Shown here in pieces: positions 1 through 10,662 of a stretch of DNA of 64,000 nucleotides; the first letter of the stretch is position 1; each line of letters starts with the position of its first letter. This DNA comes from Polycyclovorans algicola TG408 (GTDB taxonomy: Bacteria > Pseudomonadota > Gammaproteobacteria > Nevskiales > Nevskiaceae). The position numbers and the translations under genes were made by a program. The stretch covers positions 3,094,830 to 3,158,829 of the forward strand of contig NZ_JOMH01000001.1 of NCBI RefSeq assembly GCF_000711245.1, read 5' to 3'. The notes beneath the pieces were generated by a model that saw only the letters and a list, made by a program, of their open reading frames with translations, was not told where the DNA came from and ran no database searches.

Positions 1-129
1 CTCCAACTCGGTGCGGTACAGCGCCGCGTGGCAGCTGTCGCACTTGATCCACAAGCCTTCGGGCACGTTGCGCGTGCGCTGCGCGGCGCTGACCAGCTTG
101 GAACCGGTAATTTTATCGAGCCAACTCAA
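1..129 (-). CDS. accD: Acetyl-CoA carboxylase carboxyltransferase subunit beta, N-terminal part
   Basis: Only the first 43 codons are present; the gene runs off the left edge. The product would be the zinc-binding beta subunit of the carboxyltransferase that makes malonyl-CoA for fatty acid synthesis in the cytoplasm. The reading begins MSWLDKITGSKL, typical of AccD, and includes the first half of the zinc ribbon, C30-x2-C33 (KCDSC). The start is TTG at 129, supported by a GGAGG seven bases upstream. It follows trpA by 48 bp on the same strand, the usual trpBA-accD order, so it is probably cotranscribed with the trp genes. Confidence 0.93.
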   Translation of the reverse strand, partial: MSWLDKITGSKLVSAAQRTRNVPEGLWIKCDSCHAALYRTELE

Positions 130-177
130 GACCGAACCTCCGAAAACGGACGGGAATCATACGGCTTACCCACCACC

Positions 178-1005
178 CTACCCTGCATCCATGGCACGGC
201 GCAGTGCCGCCAATGTTGCCGTCAACTGTGCCGGCAGCCCATCCGGTTGATCGACGCCTTCGGCAATCTGGTTGACCAGCGTGCTGCCGACCACCACGCC
301 ATCGGCAACGCGCGCCACGGCGGCGGCGGTTTCCGGGCTGCGAATGCCAAAACCAACGGCCACGGGAATCTGCGTCACCCCGCGCAGTGCGGCGACCTGG
401 GTCGCCACTGCATCGACATCAAGATTGGCGGCGCCGGTGACGCCCTTGAGCGACACGTAATACAGGTACCCCGCCGCGTGCTCAGCGATGGTCGCGACCC
501 GCGCGATCGGCGTGGTGGGCGACACCAGGAAGATCGGCGCCAACCCGCGTGCGGTCAGCGTCGGCAGATAAGCGTCGGCTTCTTCAACGGCAAGGTCGAC
601 AATCAGCACGCCATCGACCCCGGCATGGTCGGCCGCGTCGGCGAAGTCGGCCAAGCCGAAGCGCTCGATAGGATTGAGATACCCCATCAGCACCACCGGC
701 GTTTGCGCATCGGTCTGGCGAAATTCGCTCACCAGCGCGAGGGTGCGCCGCAACGTGGTGCCGGCTTTGAGCGCCCGCTCGCAGGCCAGTTGAATCACCG
801 GGCCATCGGCCATCGGGTCAGAGAACGGCATGCCGAGTTCGATGATGTCGGCCCCGCCGGCCACCAAAGCGTGCATCAACGCGACGCTGTGACCGGGGTG
901 CGGGTCACCGGCGGTGATGTACGGAATCAGGGCCTTGCGGCCGTCGGCCCGAAGCCGCGCAAAGGTGGCGTTCAAGCGGCCAGACGCCGAGGATTGGGTA
1001 CTCAT
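178..1005 (-). CDS. trpA: Tryptophan synthase alpha chain
   Basis: The product cleaves indole-3-glycerol phosphate to indole and glyceraldehyde-3-phosphate and passes indole to TrpB through the alpha2-beta2 tunnel. It has 275 residues, the normal size for this TIM-barrel protein. The catalytic acids are visible as E56 in [11 protein letters not shown] and D67 in DPMADGP, matching Glu49 and Asp60 of E. coli. The glycine-rich phosphate-binding loop GFGIRSPE lies near residue 220. The ATG at 1005 overlaps the trpB stop by 4 bp (ATGA), implying translational coupling. No truncation or missing catalytic residue is seen. Confidence 0.97.
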   Translation of the reverse strand: MSTQSSASGRLNATFARLRADGRKALIPYITAGDPHPGHSVALMHALVAGGADIIELGMPFSDPMADGPVIQLACERALKAGTTLRRTLALVSEFRQTDAQTPVVLMGYLNPIERFGLADFADAADHAGVDGVLIVDLAVEEADAYLPTLTARGLAPIFLVSPTTPIARVATIAEHAAGYLYYVSLKGVTGAANLDVDAVATQVAALRGVTQIPVAVGFGIRSPETAAAVARVADGVVVGSTLVNQIAEGVDQPDGLPAQLTATLAALRRAMDAG

Positions 1006-2201
1006 GTGAGGGAAATGCCCTCGCGCTTGGCAATGGTGAAAATATCCTTGTCGCCGCGACCCGAGAGGTTGACCACGATGTGCCGATCAGGCCCTAACTC
1101 AGTCGCCAGCACTTTGGCGTAAGCCAGCGCGTGGGACGGTTCCAGCGCCGGGATGATGCCCTCGACGCGGGTCAACTCATGGAAGGCGGCCAGCGCGGCG
1201 TCATCGTTGATCGCCACATAGCGGGCGCGCCCACTGTCCTTAAGCCACGCGTGCTCGGGGCCGACGCCGGGATAGTCCAGGCCCGCCGAAATCGAATGGG
1301 TGTTCGAAATCTGGCCGTCAGCGTCGGCCATGATGTAGGTCTTGTTGCCGTGCAGCACGCCGGGCGTTCCGGCCGACAGTGGTGCAGCATGGTCGGGCGT
1401 GTCGATGCCGTAACCGCCGGCCTCGACACCGACCAACTCAACGCCGTCCATGCCGATGAATGGGTGAAACATGCCGATGGCGTTCGAGCCACCGCCGACG
1501 CAAGCGACCAGCACGTCCGGCATGCGACCGATGCGCGCCGGGCATTGCACCAGCAGTTCGCGGCCGACCACGGCATTGAAGTCGCGCACCAGCATCGGGT
1601 ACGGGTGCGGGCCGGCCACCGTGCCGATCACATAAAACGTGTCGTCGACGTTGGTCACCCAATCGCGCAGCGCCTCGTTGAGCGCGTCCTTGAGCGTCTG
1701 CGTGCCACTTCGAACCGGAATCACCTCTGCGCCCAGCAGTTTCATTCGATACACGTTGGGCGACTGCCGCTCGACGTCTTCAGCGCCCATGTAGACCACG
1801 CATTTCAGACCCAGGCGCGCGGCGATGGTGGCGCTGGCCACGCCGTGTTGGCCGGCGCCGGTCTCGGCAATGATGCGGGTCTTGCCCAAATGCTTGGCGA
1901 GTAGGGCCTGACCGACGGTGTTGTTGATCTTGTGCGCACCGGTGTGGTTCAGGTCTTCGCGCTTGAGCCAGATCTGCGCACCGCCCCACTTCGCCGTCAG
2001 GCGCTCGGCGTGATATAGCGGGCTGGGCCGGCCGACATAGTGTTTGAGGTCGTTGTCCAACTCGGCCAGGAACGTCGGGTCGTCCTTGAGACGCGCGTAG
2101 GCCTCGCTGAGCCGCGCCAACGGTTCCATCAGGGTTTCGGCGACAAACTGACCGCCGTAGGGGCCAAAATGCCCGCGGGCATCCGGAAAGTCATAGGGCA
2201 T
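1002..2201 (-). CDS. trpB: Tryptophan synthase beta chain
   Basis: This PLP enzyme condenses indole with serine to give tryptophan. The protein has 399 residues, the family norm. The PLP lysine is K91 in [10 protein letters not shown], and the phosphate-cradling loop reads [10 protein letters not shown]. The ATG at 2201 is preferred because an AGG lies nine bases upstream and the protein then begins [17 protein letters not shown]; a TTG at 2210, overlapping the trpF stop as TTGA, is an alternative. It sits directly between trpF and trpA. No attenuator is visible immediately upstream, so expression probably depends on the promoters of the upstream genes. Confidence 0.97.
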   Translation of the reverse strand: MPYDFPDARGHFGPYGGQFVAETLMEPLARLSEAYARLKDDPTFLAELDNDLKHYVGRPSPLYHAERLTAKWGGAQIWLKREDLNHTGAHKINNTVGQALLAKHLGKTRIIAETGAGQHGVASATIAARLGLKCVVYMGAEDVERQSPNVYRMKLLGAEVIPVRSGTQTLKDALNEALRDWVTNVDDTFYVIGTVAGPHPYPMLVRDFNAVVGRELLVQCPARIGRMPDVLVACVGGGSNAIGMFHPFIGMDGVELVGVEAGGYGIDTPDHAAPLSAGTPGVLHGNKTYIMADADGQISNTHSISAGLDYPGVGPEHAWLKDSGRARYVAINDDAALAAFHELTRVEGIIPALEPSHALAYAKVLATELGPDRHIVVNLSGRGDKDIFTIAKREGISLT

Positions 2202-2206
2202 AGCGT

Positions 2207-2863
2207 TCAACCTAATGCGTCCGCAGCGCGCACCGCCGCGACAAAGTCCACCATTTTGCCGGAATCCTTGATGCCCGGCCGCGACTCGATGCCGCTGGAG
2301 ACATCCACCGCAAATGGTCGCGCGACGGCGATGGCCTCGGCCACGTTGCCTGGGTGCAGTCCGCCCGCCACGATCAGGGGCATCGGCAGGCGCTGCTGCG
2401 CAGCTTGCCAGTCAAAGGTTTCACCGCTGCCGCCCATTGCCCCCGGTGCATGACCGTCTAGCAACAACGCCCCGGCGCCGGCAAACGCGGCGGACGCGGC
2501 AACAAGATCGGCCCCACCCTTCATCGCCAGCGCCTTGAACCAGCGCCGACCGAAGCGCGCGCAGTCGGCAGCAGACTCGCTGCCGTGAAACTGCAACCAG
2601 TCGGGCGAGAACGTTGCCAGCGCAGCGTCAATCCACTCGGCCGGGGCGTCCTTGAACAAGGCCACGCTCGCCACCCCCGGCGGCAGACGGTGACGCAGGG
2701 TCTCGGCGATCCCGGCATTGATCGCGCGCGGGCTTTGCGGCACCAGCACGAAGCCCACGAGGTCGACGCCCAGGGCCACGGCCAGATCAAGGTCTTCGGC
2801 GCGGGTGATGCCGCAAAACTTGATGCGGGTGCGGTGGGGGCGTAACTGTGCGGCGTCATTCAT
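2207..2863 (-). CDS. trpF: Phosphoribosylanthranilate isomerase
   Basis: The product performs the Amadori rearrangement of phosphoribosylanthranilate to CdRP in tryptophan synthesis. It is a 218-residue TIM-barrel protein of usual length. The catalytic cysteine is in IKFCGITR near residue 16 and the catalytic aspartate is in [10 protein letters not shown] near residue 185. The frame is open further upstream, but the ATG at 2863 places the start seven bases after the truA stop and gives the conserved N-terminus. Gene order truA-trpF-trpB-trpA matches many gammaproteobacteria. Confidence 0.96.
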   Translation of the reverse strand: MNDAAQLRPHRTRIKFCGITRAEDLDLAVALGVDLVGFVLVPQSPRAINAGIAETLRHRLPPGVASVALFKDAPAEWIDAALATFSPDWLQFHGSESAADCARFGRRWFKALAMKGGADLVAASAAFAGAGALLLDGHAPGAMGGSGETFDWQAAQQRLPMPLIVAGGLHPGNVAEAIAVARPFAVDVSSGIESRPGIKDSGKMVDFVAAVRAADALG

Positions 2864-2870
2864 GGCGCAA

Positions 2871-3662
2871 TTATGAGCCCGCCGGGTAAGGCCAGGGCGG
2901 CGGTGCAGGAATCTCGAACGCGAGCGGGTACCGCGGTCCGACGAAGTACAGACCATCGGCGGCGGCGGTCATGCCGGCGAGGCGGCGGTCACGCGCCGCC
3001 AGCACGTCGGCGATCCATGTTTCGGGCCGGCGGCCGAGACCCACCTCGACCAGGCTGCCGACAATGTTGCGCACCATGTGGTGCAAAAACGCGTTGCCGA
3101 GGACGTGGATCCCGATCATGACGCCGTCGCGCACGACATTGACGTGGGCCAGTTCGCGCACCGGGTTGGGCGCCTGGCAGCGGGTGTCGCGAAAGCTGGA
3201 AAAGTCATGCCGCCCCACCAGCGCCTGTGCCGCACGATGCATGGCGACCTCGTCGAGCGGGCGCATCTCCCAGGTGGCGCGCCCACCCCACAGGGCGCTG
3301 CGCGCGCGTTGGTTGAGGATCAGATAGCGGTACTCGCGGGCACTGGCCTCAAAGCGGGCGTGAAAGCGATCCGACACGGGCATCGCCCAGCGCAGGCTGA
3401 CATCGGGCGGCAGCAGGCTGTTGGTGCCCAGCAGCCATGCGTAGGGACGCCGCGCGGCACTGCTGTCGAAGTGAATCACCTGTTGCAGCGCGTGTACGCC
3501 GGCATCGGTGCGTCCGGCGGTCACGATCTGCACCGGATGATCGGCGACGGTGCTCAAGGCCGCCTCGACGGTGCCTTGCACGGTCGTCTGGTCGGGCAGC
3601 CGCTGCCAGCCGGAATAGCCGCTGCCCAGATATTCGACGCCCGCAGCCCAGCGCTGATTCAT
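2871..3662 (-). CDS. truA: tRNA pseudouridine(38-40) synthase TruA
   Basis: The product isomerises uridines 38-40 in the anticodon arm of many tRNAs. It has 263 residues, close to the family norm. The catalytic aspartate is D53 in VTAGRTDAGVHA. The N-terminal fold begins WAAGVEYLGSGYSGWQ, and the later HHMVRNIVGSLVEVG segment is typical of the C-terminal half. The ATG at 3662 overlaps the stop of the upstream membrane protein by 4 bp; an in-frame ATG 48 bp upstream would only add an Ala/Gly-rich stretch. It lies between fimV and trpF, a widely conserved setting. Confidence 0.96.
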   Translation of the reverse strand: MNQRWAAGVEYLGSGYSGWQRLPDQTTVQGTVEAALSTVADHPVQIVTAGRTDAGVHALQQVIHFDSSAARRPYAWLLGTNSLLPPDVSLRWAMPVSDRFHARFEASAREYRYLILNQRARSALWGGRATWEMRPLDEVAMHRAAQALVGRHDFSSFRDTRCQAPNPVRELAHVNVVRDGVMIGIHVLGNAFLHHMVRNIVGSLVEVGLGRRPETWIADVLAARDRRLAGMTAAADGLYFVGPRYPLAFEIPAPPPWPYPAGS

Positions 3663-4327
3663 CGCGGCCAAAGCCAGACCCCCAGCACCAGCAGCACCAG
3701 CAGTCCCCACTCCCAGAGCCGTGGCCAGGGCAAGGCCAGCACGTGATGCGTCGAGGTCGGCGGCTGGCGCTCAATCTCTGCAATCCATGCTGCCGCGAGG
3801 TCCAGCCCCTTGAGCCCCTGCGCCTTGAGCTTGCGGTAGCGCGCCTCAACCCCATCAACCGCCGACAGCGTAAAGGCCAGCAGCGCCGTGGCGCGGCCGG
3901 TCGGCACGCCGAGGCGCGACAACGGCGTCAGCAACTGGTCCAGGGCGGCCACCAGTTGCGGCACCGGGGTGACCGACAGCAACCAGTAGACCGCCGCCAA
4001 CAGGCTGACCAACACCAGAATGCGCCGACTGCCTTCCCACAAGCCTTCCCAACTGAGGCCGGGTGTCCAGGGCGTCAGGGCTTCGCCAGGGGTAAAGCCG
4101 AGGTAGAGCACGACAATACTGAGCAGCAGCCAGCGCAGCCGCATCACACCGAAGCGAAGCCGCCGCAGCGCACCGGGCTCGGTGACGGCATAAGCGGTGA
4201 TCAAACCGAAGGCCAGCACCAGCAGATCGGCCAGCGGCAGGCTGCTGAGCGCCGGCGCGATGATGATCAGCATCAACACCCGGGTGAGCGGACGCAAGCC
4301 ACGCCCGGTGCCCGCCACCACGCTCAA
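3659..4327 (-). CDS. EcfT/CbiQ-like membrane protein, orphan
   Basis: This is a 222-residue integral membrane protein. Hydrophobic segments lie at about residues 15-50 (two close segments), 68-82, 103-122 and 203-218. Between the third and fourth is a charged cytoplasmic loop containing RYRKLKAQGLKGLDLAAAW. The layout resembles the T (transmembrane coupling) component of ECF vitamin and metal transporters, whose Ala-Arg-Gly coupling motif may correspond to AQG here. No ATPase or substrate-binding S component is adjacent. Both ends overlap neighbours by 4 bp (fimV upstream, truA downstream), so it is firmly part of this operon. The family call is moderate and the substrate unknown. Confidence 0.6.
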   Translation of the reverse strand: MSVVAGTGRGLRPLTRVLMLIIIAPALSSLPLADLLVLAFGLITAYAVTEPGALRRLRFGVMRLRWLLLSIVVLYLGFTPGEALTPWTPGLSWEGLWEGSRRILVLVSLLAAVYWLLSVTPVPQLVAALDQLLTPLSRLGVPTGRATALLAFTLSAVDGVEARYRKLKAQGLKGLDLAAAWIAEIERQPPTSTHHVLALPWPRLWEWGLLVLLVLGVWLWPR

Positions 4328-7131
4328 CCCAGCCGCGACATCAGGCTGCGCGCCTCGTCCTGCTGGGTGTCGTTTCCTTCGACCAGCACTTCGCCGAGCA
4401 GCGCGCGCGCCATCTCGGCATCGCCCATGTCGACGTAGGCACGGGCAAGATCGAGCTTGGTGGCCGCTTCGTCACCGGTTCCCAGCGAATCGCTGTCGGC
4501 TTCGGCGTCGGTCTCTGGCGTCAGCTCCTTGTCGAGCGCGAAGTCGTCGAGCTTGAAGTCATCAAGGGCATCCAGCTCATCAATCGCCGGACCCGGCTCG
4601 GCGGCCTGCAACGGGGTCGTCGGCACTGCGGGCGGCGGCGCGTCGTCGAAACCGCTGAGGTCAAAATCGACGCCAGGGTCGTCGCCTTCTGCCGCCGGCG
4701 GAGTCGCAGGGGCTGCAGGGGCTGCAGGGGCTGCGGCAGGCTCGGGGGCATCAAACTTTAGGTCGAAGCCAATGAAGTTTTCCGGCGCCGAAGGGGTGGC
4801 GCCCGGGGCTTGCAGCACGTCGGACGGATCGGGCGACGGCAGGTCGTCGAGGCTGAAGTCGAGGCCGCCATCGTCCGGCAGCGGGGCCGCGGGCGACTCC
4901 ACATCAACAACGGCGTCCTGCGCCGCCGCATCGGCAGCAAACAGCGGCGCGTCAGGCGCGACCCGGCGGCCGGCTTCGACCAGCGCCTGCCACTGGGCGT
5001 CATTGACGTGGGGCTTGGCGTCTTTGGCGGCAGCGATGAAAGCGCGCACGCGCCCGGCATCGAGCAACACTTCGGCGCGCTTGACCAGCCATTCGGCGCG
5101 GTACGGGTCACCTTCCAGCGCCGTGTCGAGCGCGTCGAGCGCGTCGTCGTAAAGGCCAAAGGACATGTGCGCGTCGGCCTGCGCCAAGGGATCATCATCG
5201 ATCGCCGCGGCGGGCGTGGTGTCGGCCGGAATGTCGGGAAGTTCGGGTGTCGGCGTTGGTGTCGGCGCGTCAAGCTCTGACAGCAGCGCGTCCGCCTTGG
5301 CCCAGCCACTCTCAGGGTCGAGACCGGCATCAAAATCATCGTTGAAATCGGACTCGACTGGATCACGCTGCGATGACGTCTTGTCGGCAGGCGCGTCAAT
5401 CACCTGTGCGGCGTCAAAATCGGGAATGTCGTCAAGGTTGGCGGGGTCGGCCTGCGCACGGGTCCGCTCGGCATCGGCCTGCTCTTCGGCATAGGCAGCC
5501 ATGAACAGTGCCTCGGCTTCGTCGGCCTGGCGCTGCGCAGCCTCAACCGAGGCCGGCGGTGCCGCGCTGACGGCAGCACCCCCCCCGACAGCGGGGGCAG
5601 CATTGAGGTTGGGCGACGACTTCTTCGGCGCAGGCGGAGGCGGAGGCGGAACGACACTGGCCGTGTCGGCGCTTGCCTGGCGGCGGCGGCGAACCAGCAG
5701 CACGACAATCAAGCCGACCACGATCACCAGCAGCAATAACGGCCAAAGCGGCACGCCAGGCGACGCATCAGCGCCCGAGCCGCTGACGGCGGGTTCGGCA
5801 GCGTCGCGCTCGGTGTCGACCGCCAGCGGGTCATCGACGTCGCCGACGCCGTCAACGCCGCCGGTTTGGGCTTCATCAGGTTCCGCGCCGGTGTCAAGGT
5901 CGGAATCCGGGCCAAGACCCGCATCATCGAGGCCGGTTTCGGCATCGTCCATCGCCGACGGGTCTGCTGTGCCGGCAGCGGTGTCAGCGTCGGCATCCGC
6001 TTCGGCAGGGGCGCCCGGTAGGGTGCCATCAACGGCCGGAGCAGCCGCGCTGGCATCGTCGGGGTTGTCGTCAGCCGCCATCGGCGCCGGCGTTGCACTG
6101 GGGGTGGCGGTCACCGTCGGCGTGGCCGTCGGGGTCGCGGTGGGCGTCGATGTGGCGGTGGGTGTCGATGTGGCGATGGGCCGGGCCGTGGCTGCCGGCG
6201 CCTGGCGCGGCGCGGCAGACGCCGCTCGGCCGTCGATACGGCCACTGCGACGCATGGCGGCGACGGCGGCCTGCGCTTCCTGCGCCGAGGTCCTGAGCAT
6301 GGCGTCGCGGCTGGGGACATCGAGTGTGACGTTCTTCATCAGGCCTTCAAACCGACCCCGATCAAACGCCGTCGGGTTGGCCATGATCAGCGCATAGATG
6401 ACCTGGTTCATCTCGACGTCGGCGTCCGGGCGCACGGCGGTGGCCACACCCCACAGGGTTTCGCGCGGCTTGACGGTGTACTGCTGGGTCGCGGACGGCG
6501 TCGGCGAAGGCGCGTCGCTGGCGGTCGTCTTCGCGGGCGGGGTTGCCGACGCGCGGGTGGGCACAGCCGTTGGCGCGGCGGTCGACACCTCGGTTGGCGT
6601 TACCGTGGGTGCGGCCGTCGGTGCTGGCGTGGCGACCACGGGCGTCGGGGCGGGCGACCGCGTGGTCGGCGACGGCGTGGCCACTTGGCGCGGAAGTGTC
6701 GGGGGCGGCGCGGGTGTGTCGCTGCTGCGGCCGGCAATGATCGGCGGCGGCGGGTCAAGCAAGACGGTGTACTCGCGAAGCACGCGGCCGGTGGCCGAGC
6801 GCACGTCAAGCAAGAAGGTCAGAAATGGTTCGCGCACGGCGCGCGAGGCGTTGATCTCGATGCGTGGCGGGCTGCCCGCGACCACTTTGAACTCAAGGTT
6901 GCTGAGGTAATCGGCGCGCTCGATGCCCATGCGCTCAAAATCGGCACCGTCGGCGAGCTTGACGCGCACGGCATCGACGTCGTCGGTGGGCACGGCCAGC
7001 AATGGAATCTGCGCCACGAACGGTTGGTTCAACGCGGACCGCACCTGTATCTCGCCCAAGCCGAGCGCCATGGCGGTCGACGTACCGATCAGAGCGGCAA
7101 CGCTCAGTGACGCAACCCAAAAACGACGCAT
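4324..7131 (-). CDS. fimV: FimV/HubP-type polar hub protein
   Basis: This is a 935-residue inner-membrane protein that binds peptidoglycan and organises the cell pole and type IV pilus or chemotaxis machinery. In order it has a signal peptide (residues 1-22, ending TAMA), the FimV N-terminal domain (GEIQVRSALNQPF), a Pro/Thr-rich linker, a LysM domain at about 215-258 (QYTVKPRETLWGVA), a second Thr/Pro repeat linker, and one transmembrane helix near 457-480 followed by RRRRQ. A long acidic cytoplasmic tail follows, ending in the conserved FimV TPR-like motif DLARAYVDMGDAEMARALL. The ATG at 7131 has a GGAGAGGG Shine-Dalgarno; an upstream in-frame ATG at 7164 lacks one. The linkers contain short DNA repeats prone to length change. 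Confidence 0.93.
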   Translation of the reverse strand: MRRFWVASLSVAALIGTSTAMALGLGEIQVRSALNQPFVAQIPLLAVPTDDVDAVRVKLADGADFERMGIERADYLSNLEFKVVAGSPPRIEINASRAVREPFLTFLLDVRSATGRVLREYTVLLDPPPPIIAGRSSDTPAPPPTLPRQVATPSPTTRSPAPTPVVATPAPTAAPTVTPTEVSTAAPTAVPTRASATPPAKTTASDAPSPTPSATQQYTVKPRETLWGVATAVRPDADVEMNQVIYALIMANPTAFDRGRFEGLMKNVTLDVPSRDAMLRTSAQEAQAAVAAMRRSGRIDGRAASAAPRQAPAATARPIATSTPTATSTPTATPTATPTVTATPSATPAPMAADDNPDDASAAAPAVDGTLPGAPAEADADADTAAGTADPSAMDDAETGLDDAGLGPDSDLDTGAEPDEAQTGGVDGVGDVDDPLAVDTERDAAEPAVSGSGADASPGVPLWPLLLLVIVVGLIVVLLVRRRRQASADTASVVPPPPPPAPKKSSPNLNAAPAVGGGAAVSAAPPASVEAAQRQADEAEALFMAAYAEEQADAERTRAQADPANLDDIPDFDAAQVIDAPADKTSSQRDPVESDFNDDFDAGLDPESGWAKADALLSELDAPTPTPTPELPDIPADTTPAAAIDDDPLAQADAHMSFGLYDDALDALDTALEGDPYRAEWLVKRAEVLLDAGRVRAFIAAAKDAKPHVNDAQWQALVEAGRRVAPDAPLFAADAAAQDAVVDVESPAAPLPDDGGLDFSLDDLPSPDPSDVLQAPGATPSAPENFIGFDLKFDAPEPAAAPAAPAAPATPPAAEGDDPGVDFDLSGFDDAPPPAVPTTPLQAAEPGPAIDELDALDDFKLDDFALDKELTPETDAEADSDSLGTGDEAATKLDLARAYVDMGDAEMARALLGEVLVEGNDTQQDEARSLMSRLG

Positions 7132-7231
7132 TTCCCTCTCCCTTGGATTCAGGCGGCTTGGCAACCTGACGCGGTCAGCCCTGATAGATCACACGAACTT
7201 TAAACCGCAGTTCCTTCAATTGGCTGAAAAA

Positions 7232-8143
7232 CTACCGGACTGTAGAACCGCACAGCCGTCGCAGCAAGCGTGCAGCGGGTTCGGCGGCGCCGATTCCCAG
7301 ATTGTCGGCCACCACCGCCAACTGTAACCGGCGCTCTGCAACATGCACATCGCGTACCCGTACGCCGCCGTCGGACGCCATCAAGGTGACCGGCGAGGGC
7401 ACCTCGTCTGTGGCGTCGCTGACCACCACACCGGGAATTTTCGCCAGACAGGCGCACACGGCTGCGGCGTCAATCGTGTCGCTCTCGAGGGTGATGAAGA
7501 CGCTGATCGACAGGCCGACAAACACCGGCACATCCCAGCATTGCAACTGGATGCGGCGCTCGGCACCGGACCAAAAGGCTGCGGCAGCCGCGGCATGCCG
7601 CTCCGGCGCCGGGGCGACCGGCAGGGTGTTGAAGGCGATGCGTTGCGGATAGACCCCGGCGGGGGGGTCACGAAAGTTCAAGACCGCAGCGGTCTGTTGG
7701 CCAAGAATCTCCAGCGCGGCGCTGCCCCGTTCCGAGGCGGGCTGCATCACCGAGGCCGTCACGGCACTGACGCCAAACGCGGCGTGCAAAGGACGTAGCA
7801 ACTTCGCGAGCACCACCCAGCCACTGCTCGCCAGTTGCAAGCGCTGCGACGGCAGGGGGTCATCCGCCGCGACCATGACTGGCCAGCCGTCTTCGCCCGC
7901 ATCGTTCAACCCCAGTGCGGCAACGCCCTGCCTGGCCAAGGTCGCGAGTCGCGCCGCTGCCCCAGGCACCGAGCCGTCGGCGCAGGCCGCAGCGATGCCG
8001 TCGGGCAAGTCGTCGTCAATATCAGCGGCGTTGACCGCCAGCACCGCACGGCGCGCATGACCCGCGTCGGCCAGGGCGTCAATCAGCAATTCGCCGACCG
8101 GGCTGTCGGCGCCGAGGACGGCGATCAGCGGATCGGCGCTCAA
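7232..8143 (-). CDS. usg: Usg protein: aspartate-semialdehyde dehydrogenase paralogue without catalytic cysteine
   Basis: This 303-residue protein is homologous to Asd over its full length: an N-terminal Rossmann start ([16 protein letters not shown]) and a C-terminal dehydrogenase domain ([26 protein letters not shown]). In the Asd position of the active-site GNCTNS motif it has LQLASSG, so the nucleophilic cysteine is absent and Asd activity is unlikely. The start is TTG at 8143, overlapping the asd stop as TTGA, with the Asd-like N-terminus beginning at once. Usg proteins are found next to asd and truA in many gammaproteobacteria; their role is not firmly established. Confidence 0.85.
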   Translation of the reverse strand: MSADPLIAVLGADSPVGELLIDALADAGHARRAVLAVNAADIDDDLPDGIAAACADGSVPGAAARLATLARQGVAALGLNDAGEDGWPVMVAADDPLPSQRLQLASSGWVVLAKLLRPLHAAFGVSAVTASVMQPASERGSAALEILGQQTAAVLNFRDPPAGVYPQRIAFNTLPVAPAPERHAAAAAAFWSGAERRIQLQCWDVPVFVGLSISVFITLESDTIDAAAVCACLAKIPGVVVSDATDEVPSPVTLMASDGGVRVRDVHVAERRLQLAVVADNLGIGAAEPAARLLRRLCGSTVR

Positions 8144-9264
8144 GCCTTGAGACCGGGCGTGGTCAACAGGATGCGCAGCATGCGCCGCAGCGGTTCGGCG
8201 GCGCCCCACAGCAACTGGTCGCCAATCACGAAGGCCGACACGTACTGCGGGCCAAGATTGAGCATGCGGACGCGCCCCACGCCAATCTCCAGCCCACCGG
8301 TGATGGCGGCGGGAATCAGCTCCTTGACCGTGACCTCGCGCTCGTTGGGTACCCACTTCACCCAGTCATTGCCGGAGCGGATGATGCGCTCAATCTCGCC
8401 AAGCGGGATGTCCTGGTGCAGCTTCAACGTCAGTGCCAGGCTGTGGCAACGCATGGCACCGATGCGCACGCACAGGCCGTCCACCGGCACCGGCTTGGCA
8501 TTACCGAGGATCTTGTTGACCTCGGCCTGACCTTTCCATTCTTCCTTGCTCTGGCCATTGTCGAGCTGGGCATCGATCCATGGAATCAACCCACCCGCCA
8601 GCGGTGCACCAAAGTATTCAGTGGGCACTTCGTTGTTGATGGCCTGAGCCACCTTGCGGTCGATGTCGAGAATGGCCGAGGCCGGGTCGGCCAGCTCGGC
8701 GGCTACGGCGCCGTGTACTGCGCCCATGCCGGTGAGCAGCTCGCGCATGTGGTTGGCCCCGCCACCCGACGCCGCCTGATAGGTCATCGAGCTGACCCAA
8801 TCCACCAATCCTTCGCGGAACAGCCCGCCCACACCCATCAGCAGGATGGAGTTGGTGCAGTTGCCGCCGATGAAGTTCTTGATGCCGCGCGCCAGTGCGT
8901 CATCAATCACCTGGCGATTGACCGGGTCAAGCACGATGACCGCGTCGTCCTTCATGCGCAGCGTCGAGGCGGCGTCAATCCAGTAGCCGTTCCAGCCGCT
9001 GGTGCGCAGCTTGGGGAACACGGCGTGGGTGTAGTCGCCGCCCTGGCAGGTGATGACCACGTCCATTGCCGCCAGTGCAGCAACCTCGTTGGCGTCTTTC
9101 AGGGCTTGCGTGGTGCAGCCTTCAATCTGCGGACCGGCGCCGCCGACGTTCGAGGTCGAAAAAAAGTGTGGCTCGATCAGCCCGAAGTCACCCTCGGCCT
9201 GCATGCGTGCCATCAGCACCGACCCCACCATCCCGCGCCACCCGACAAATCCGACTTTGGTCAT
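8140..9264 (-). CDS. asd: Aspartate-semialdehyde dehydrogenase
   Basis: The product reduces beta-aspartyl phosphate to aspartate semialdehyde, the branch point to lysine, diaminopimelate, methionine and threonine. It has 374 residues and is of the long gammaproteobacterial type, starting [17 protein letters not shown]. The catalytic cysteine lies in [14 protein letters not shown] near residue 135, and the acid/base histidine in [14 protein letters not shown]. The ATG at 9264 has AGGA eight bases upstream; an ATG at 9273 would sit too close to that site. It is followed directly by usg. The 285-bp gap upstream holds a REP pair and an inverted-repeat element. Confidence 0.96.
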   Translation of the reverse strand: MTKVGFVGWRGMVGSVLMARMQAEGDFGLIEPHFFSTSNVGGAGPQIEGCTTQALKDANEVAALAAMDVVITCQGGDYTHAVFPKLRTSGWNGYWIDAASTLRMKDDAVIVLDPVNRQVIDDALARGIKNFIGGNCTNSILLMGVGGLFREGLVDWVSSMTYQAASGGGANHMRELLTGMGAVHGAVAAELADPASAILDIDRKVAQAINNEVPTEYFGAPLAGGLIPWIDAQLDNGQSKEEWKGQAEVNKILGNAKPVPVDGLCVRIGAMRCHSLALTLKLHQDIPLGEIERIIRSGNDWVKWVPNEREVTVKELIPAAITGGLEIGVGRVRMLNLGPQYVSAFVIGDQLLWGAAEPLRRMLRILLTTPGLKA

Positions 9265-9298
9265 CACGTCCATCCTGTTTTACGTTCAAAGGGCTCAT

Positions 9299-9356
9299 GT
9301 AGGTCGGCCTTCAGGCCGACTTCGAACCTTGCCTGTCGGGTTGAAACCCGACCTAC
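9299..9356. repeat. Paired GTAG-type REP hairpins
   Basis: GTAGGTCGG at 9299-9307 is complementary to CCGACCTAC at 9348-9356. Two self-complementary hairpins lie inside: GTCGGCC-TTCA-GGCCGAC (9303-9320) and GTCGGGT-TGAA-ACCCGAC (9335-9352). Each half therefore reads as a GTAG-headed stem-loop and the two face each other, a small BIME-like cruciform. GTAG-headed REPs of this kind are well known in Stenotrophomonas, Xanthomonas and pseudomonads, where RAYT transposases mobilise them. No RAYT gene is in the window. Confidence 0.8.
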
Positions 9357-9396
9357 TTGGCTGCTGTTCTGTTCCAACACACAAATCAAAATATTT

Positions 9397-9530
9397 AACG
9401 CAAAGGCGCAAAGGGAAAAAGCGAGGACGCGAAGAGAAACAAAAAAATCAGGGAAGACCCTGTCAGTGCGCACAGTTTCCTCATCGGTTTCTTCTTTGCG
9501 TCCTTTCTTTCCTCTTTGCGCCTTTGCGTT
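9397..9530. repeat. Inverted-repeat element, copy 1 (AACGCAAAGGCGCAAAG arms)
   Basis: A perfect 17-bp arm, AACGCAAAGGCGCAAAG at 9397-9413, is repeated in reverse complement at 9514-9530. Purine-rich A/G DNA follows the left arm and pyrimidine-rich DNA precedes the right arm, extending the pairing imperfectly (GAGGACGC against GCGTCC). The centre is unpaired and codes for nothing evident. A second copy with identical arms lies at 11357-11499. The two bracket leuB and leuD. Confidence 0.85.
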
Positions 9531-9549
9531 GAAATGTTTTTGACTCTTC

Positions 9550-10629
<1,080 letters not shown>

Positions 10630-10662
10630 AGTGCGTCTCGTCAGTCGTGGTGAAGTGCGGCG

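Noticed and set aside
4457-6397. Plus-strand Ser/Ala-rich open frames opposite fimV
   Set aside because: Their composition is simply the reverse complement of the acidic and Thr/Pro-rich fimV linkers.
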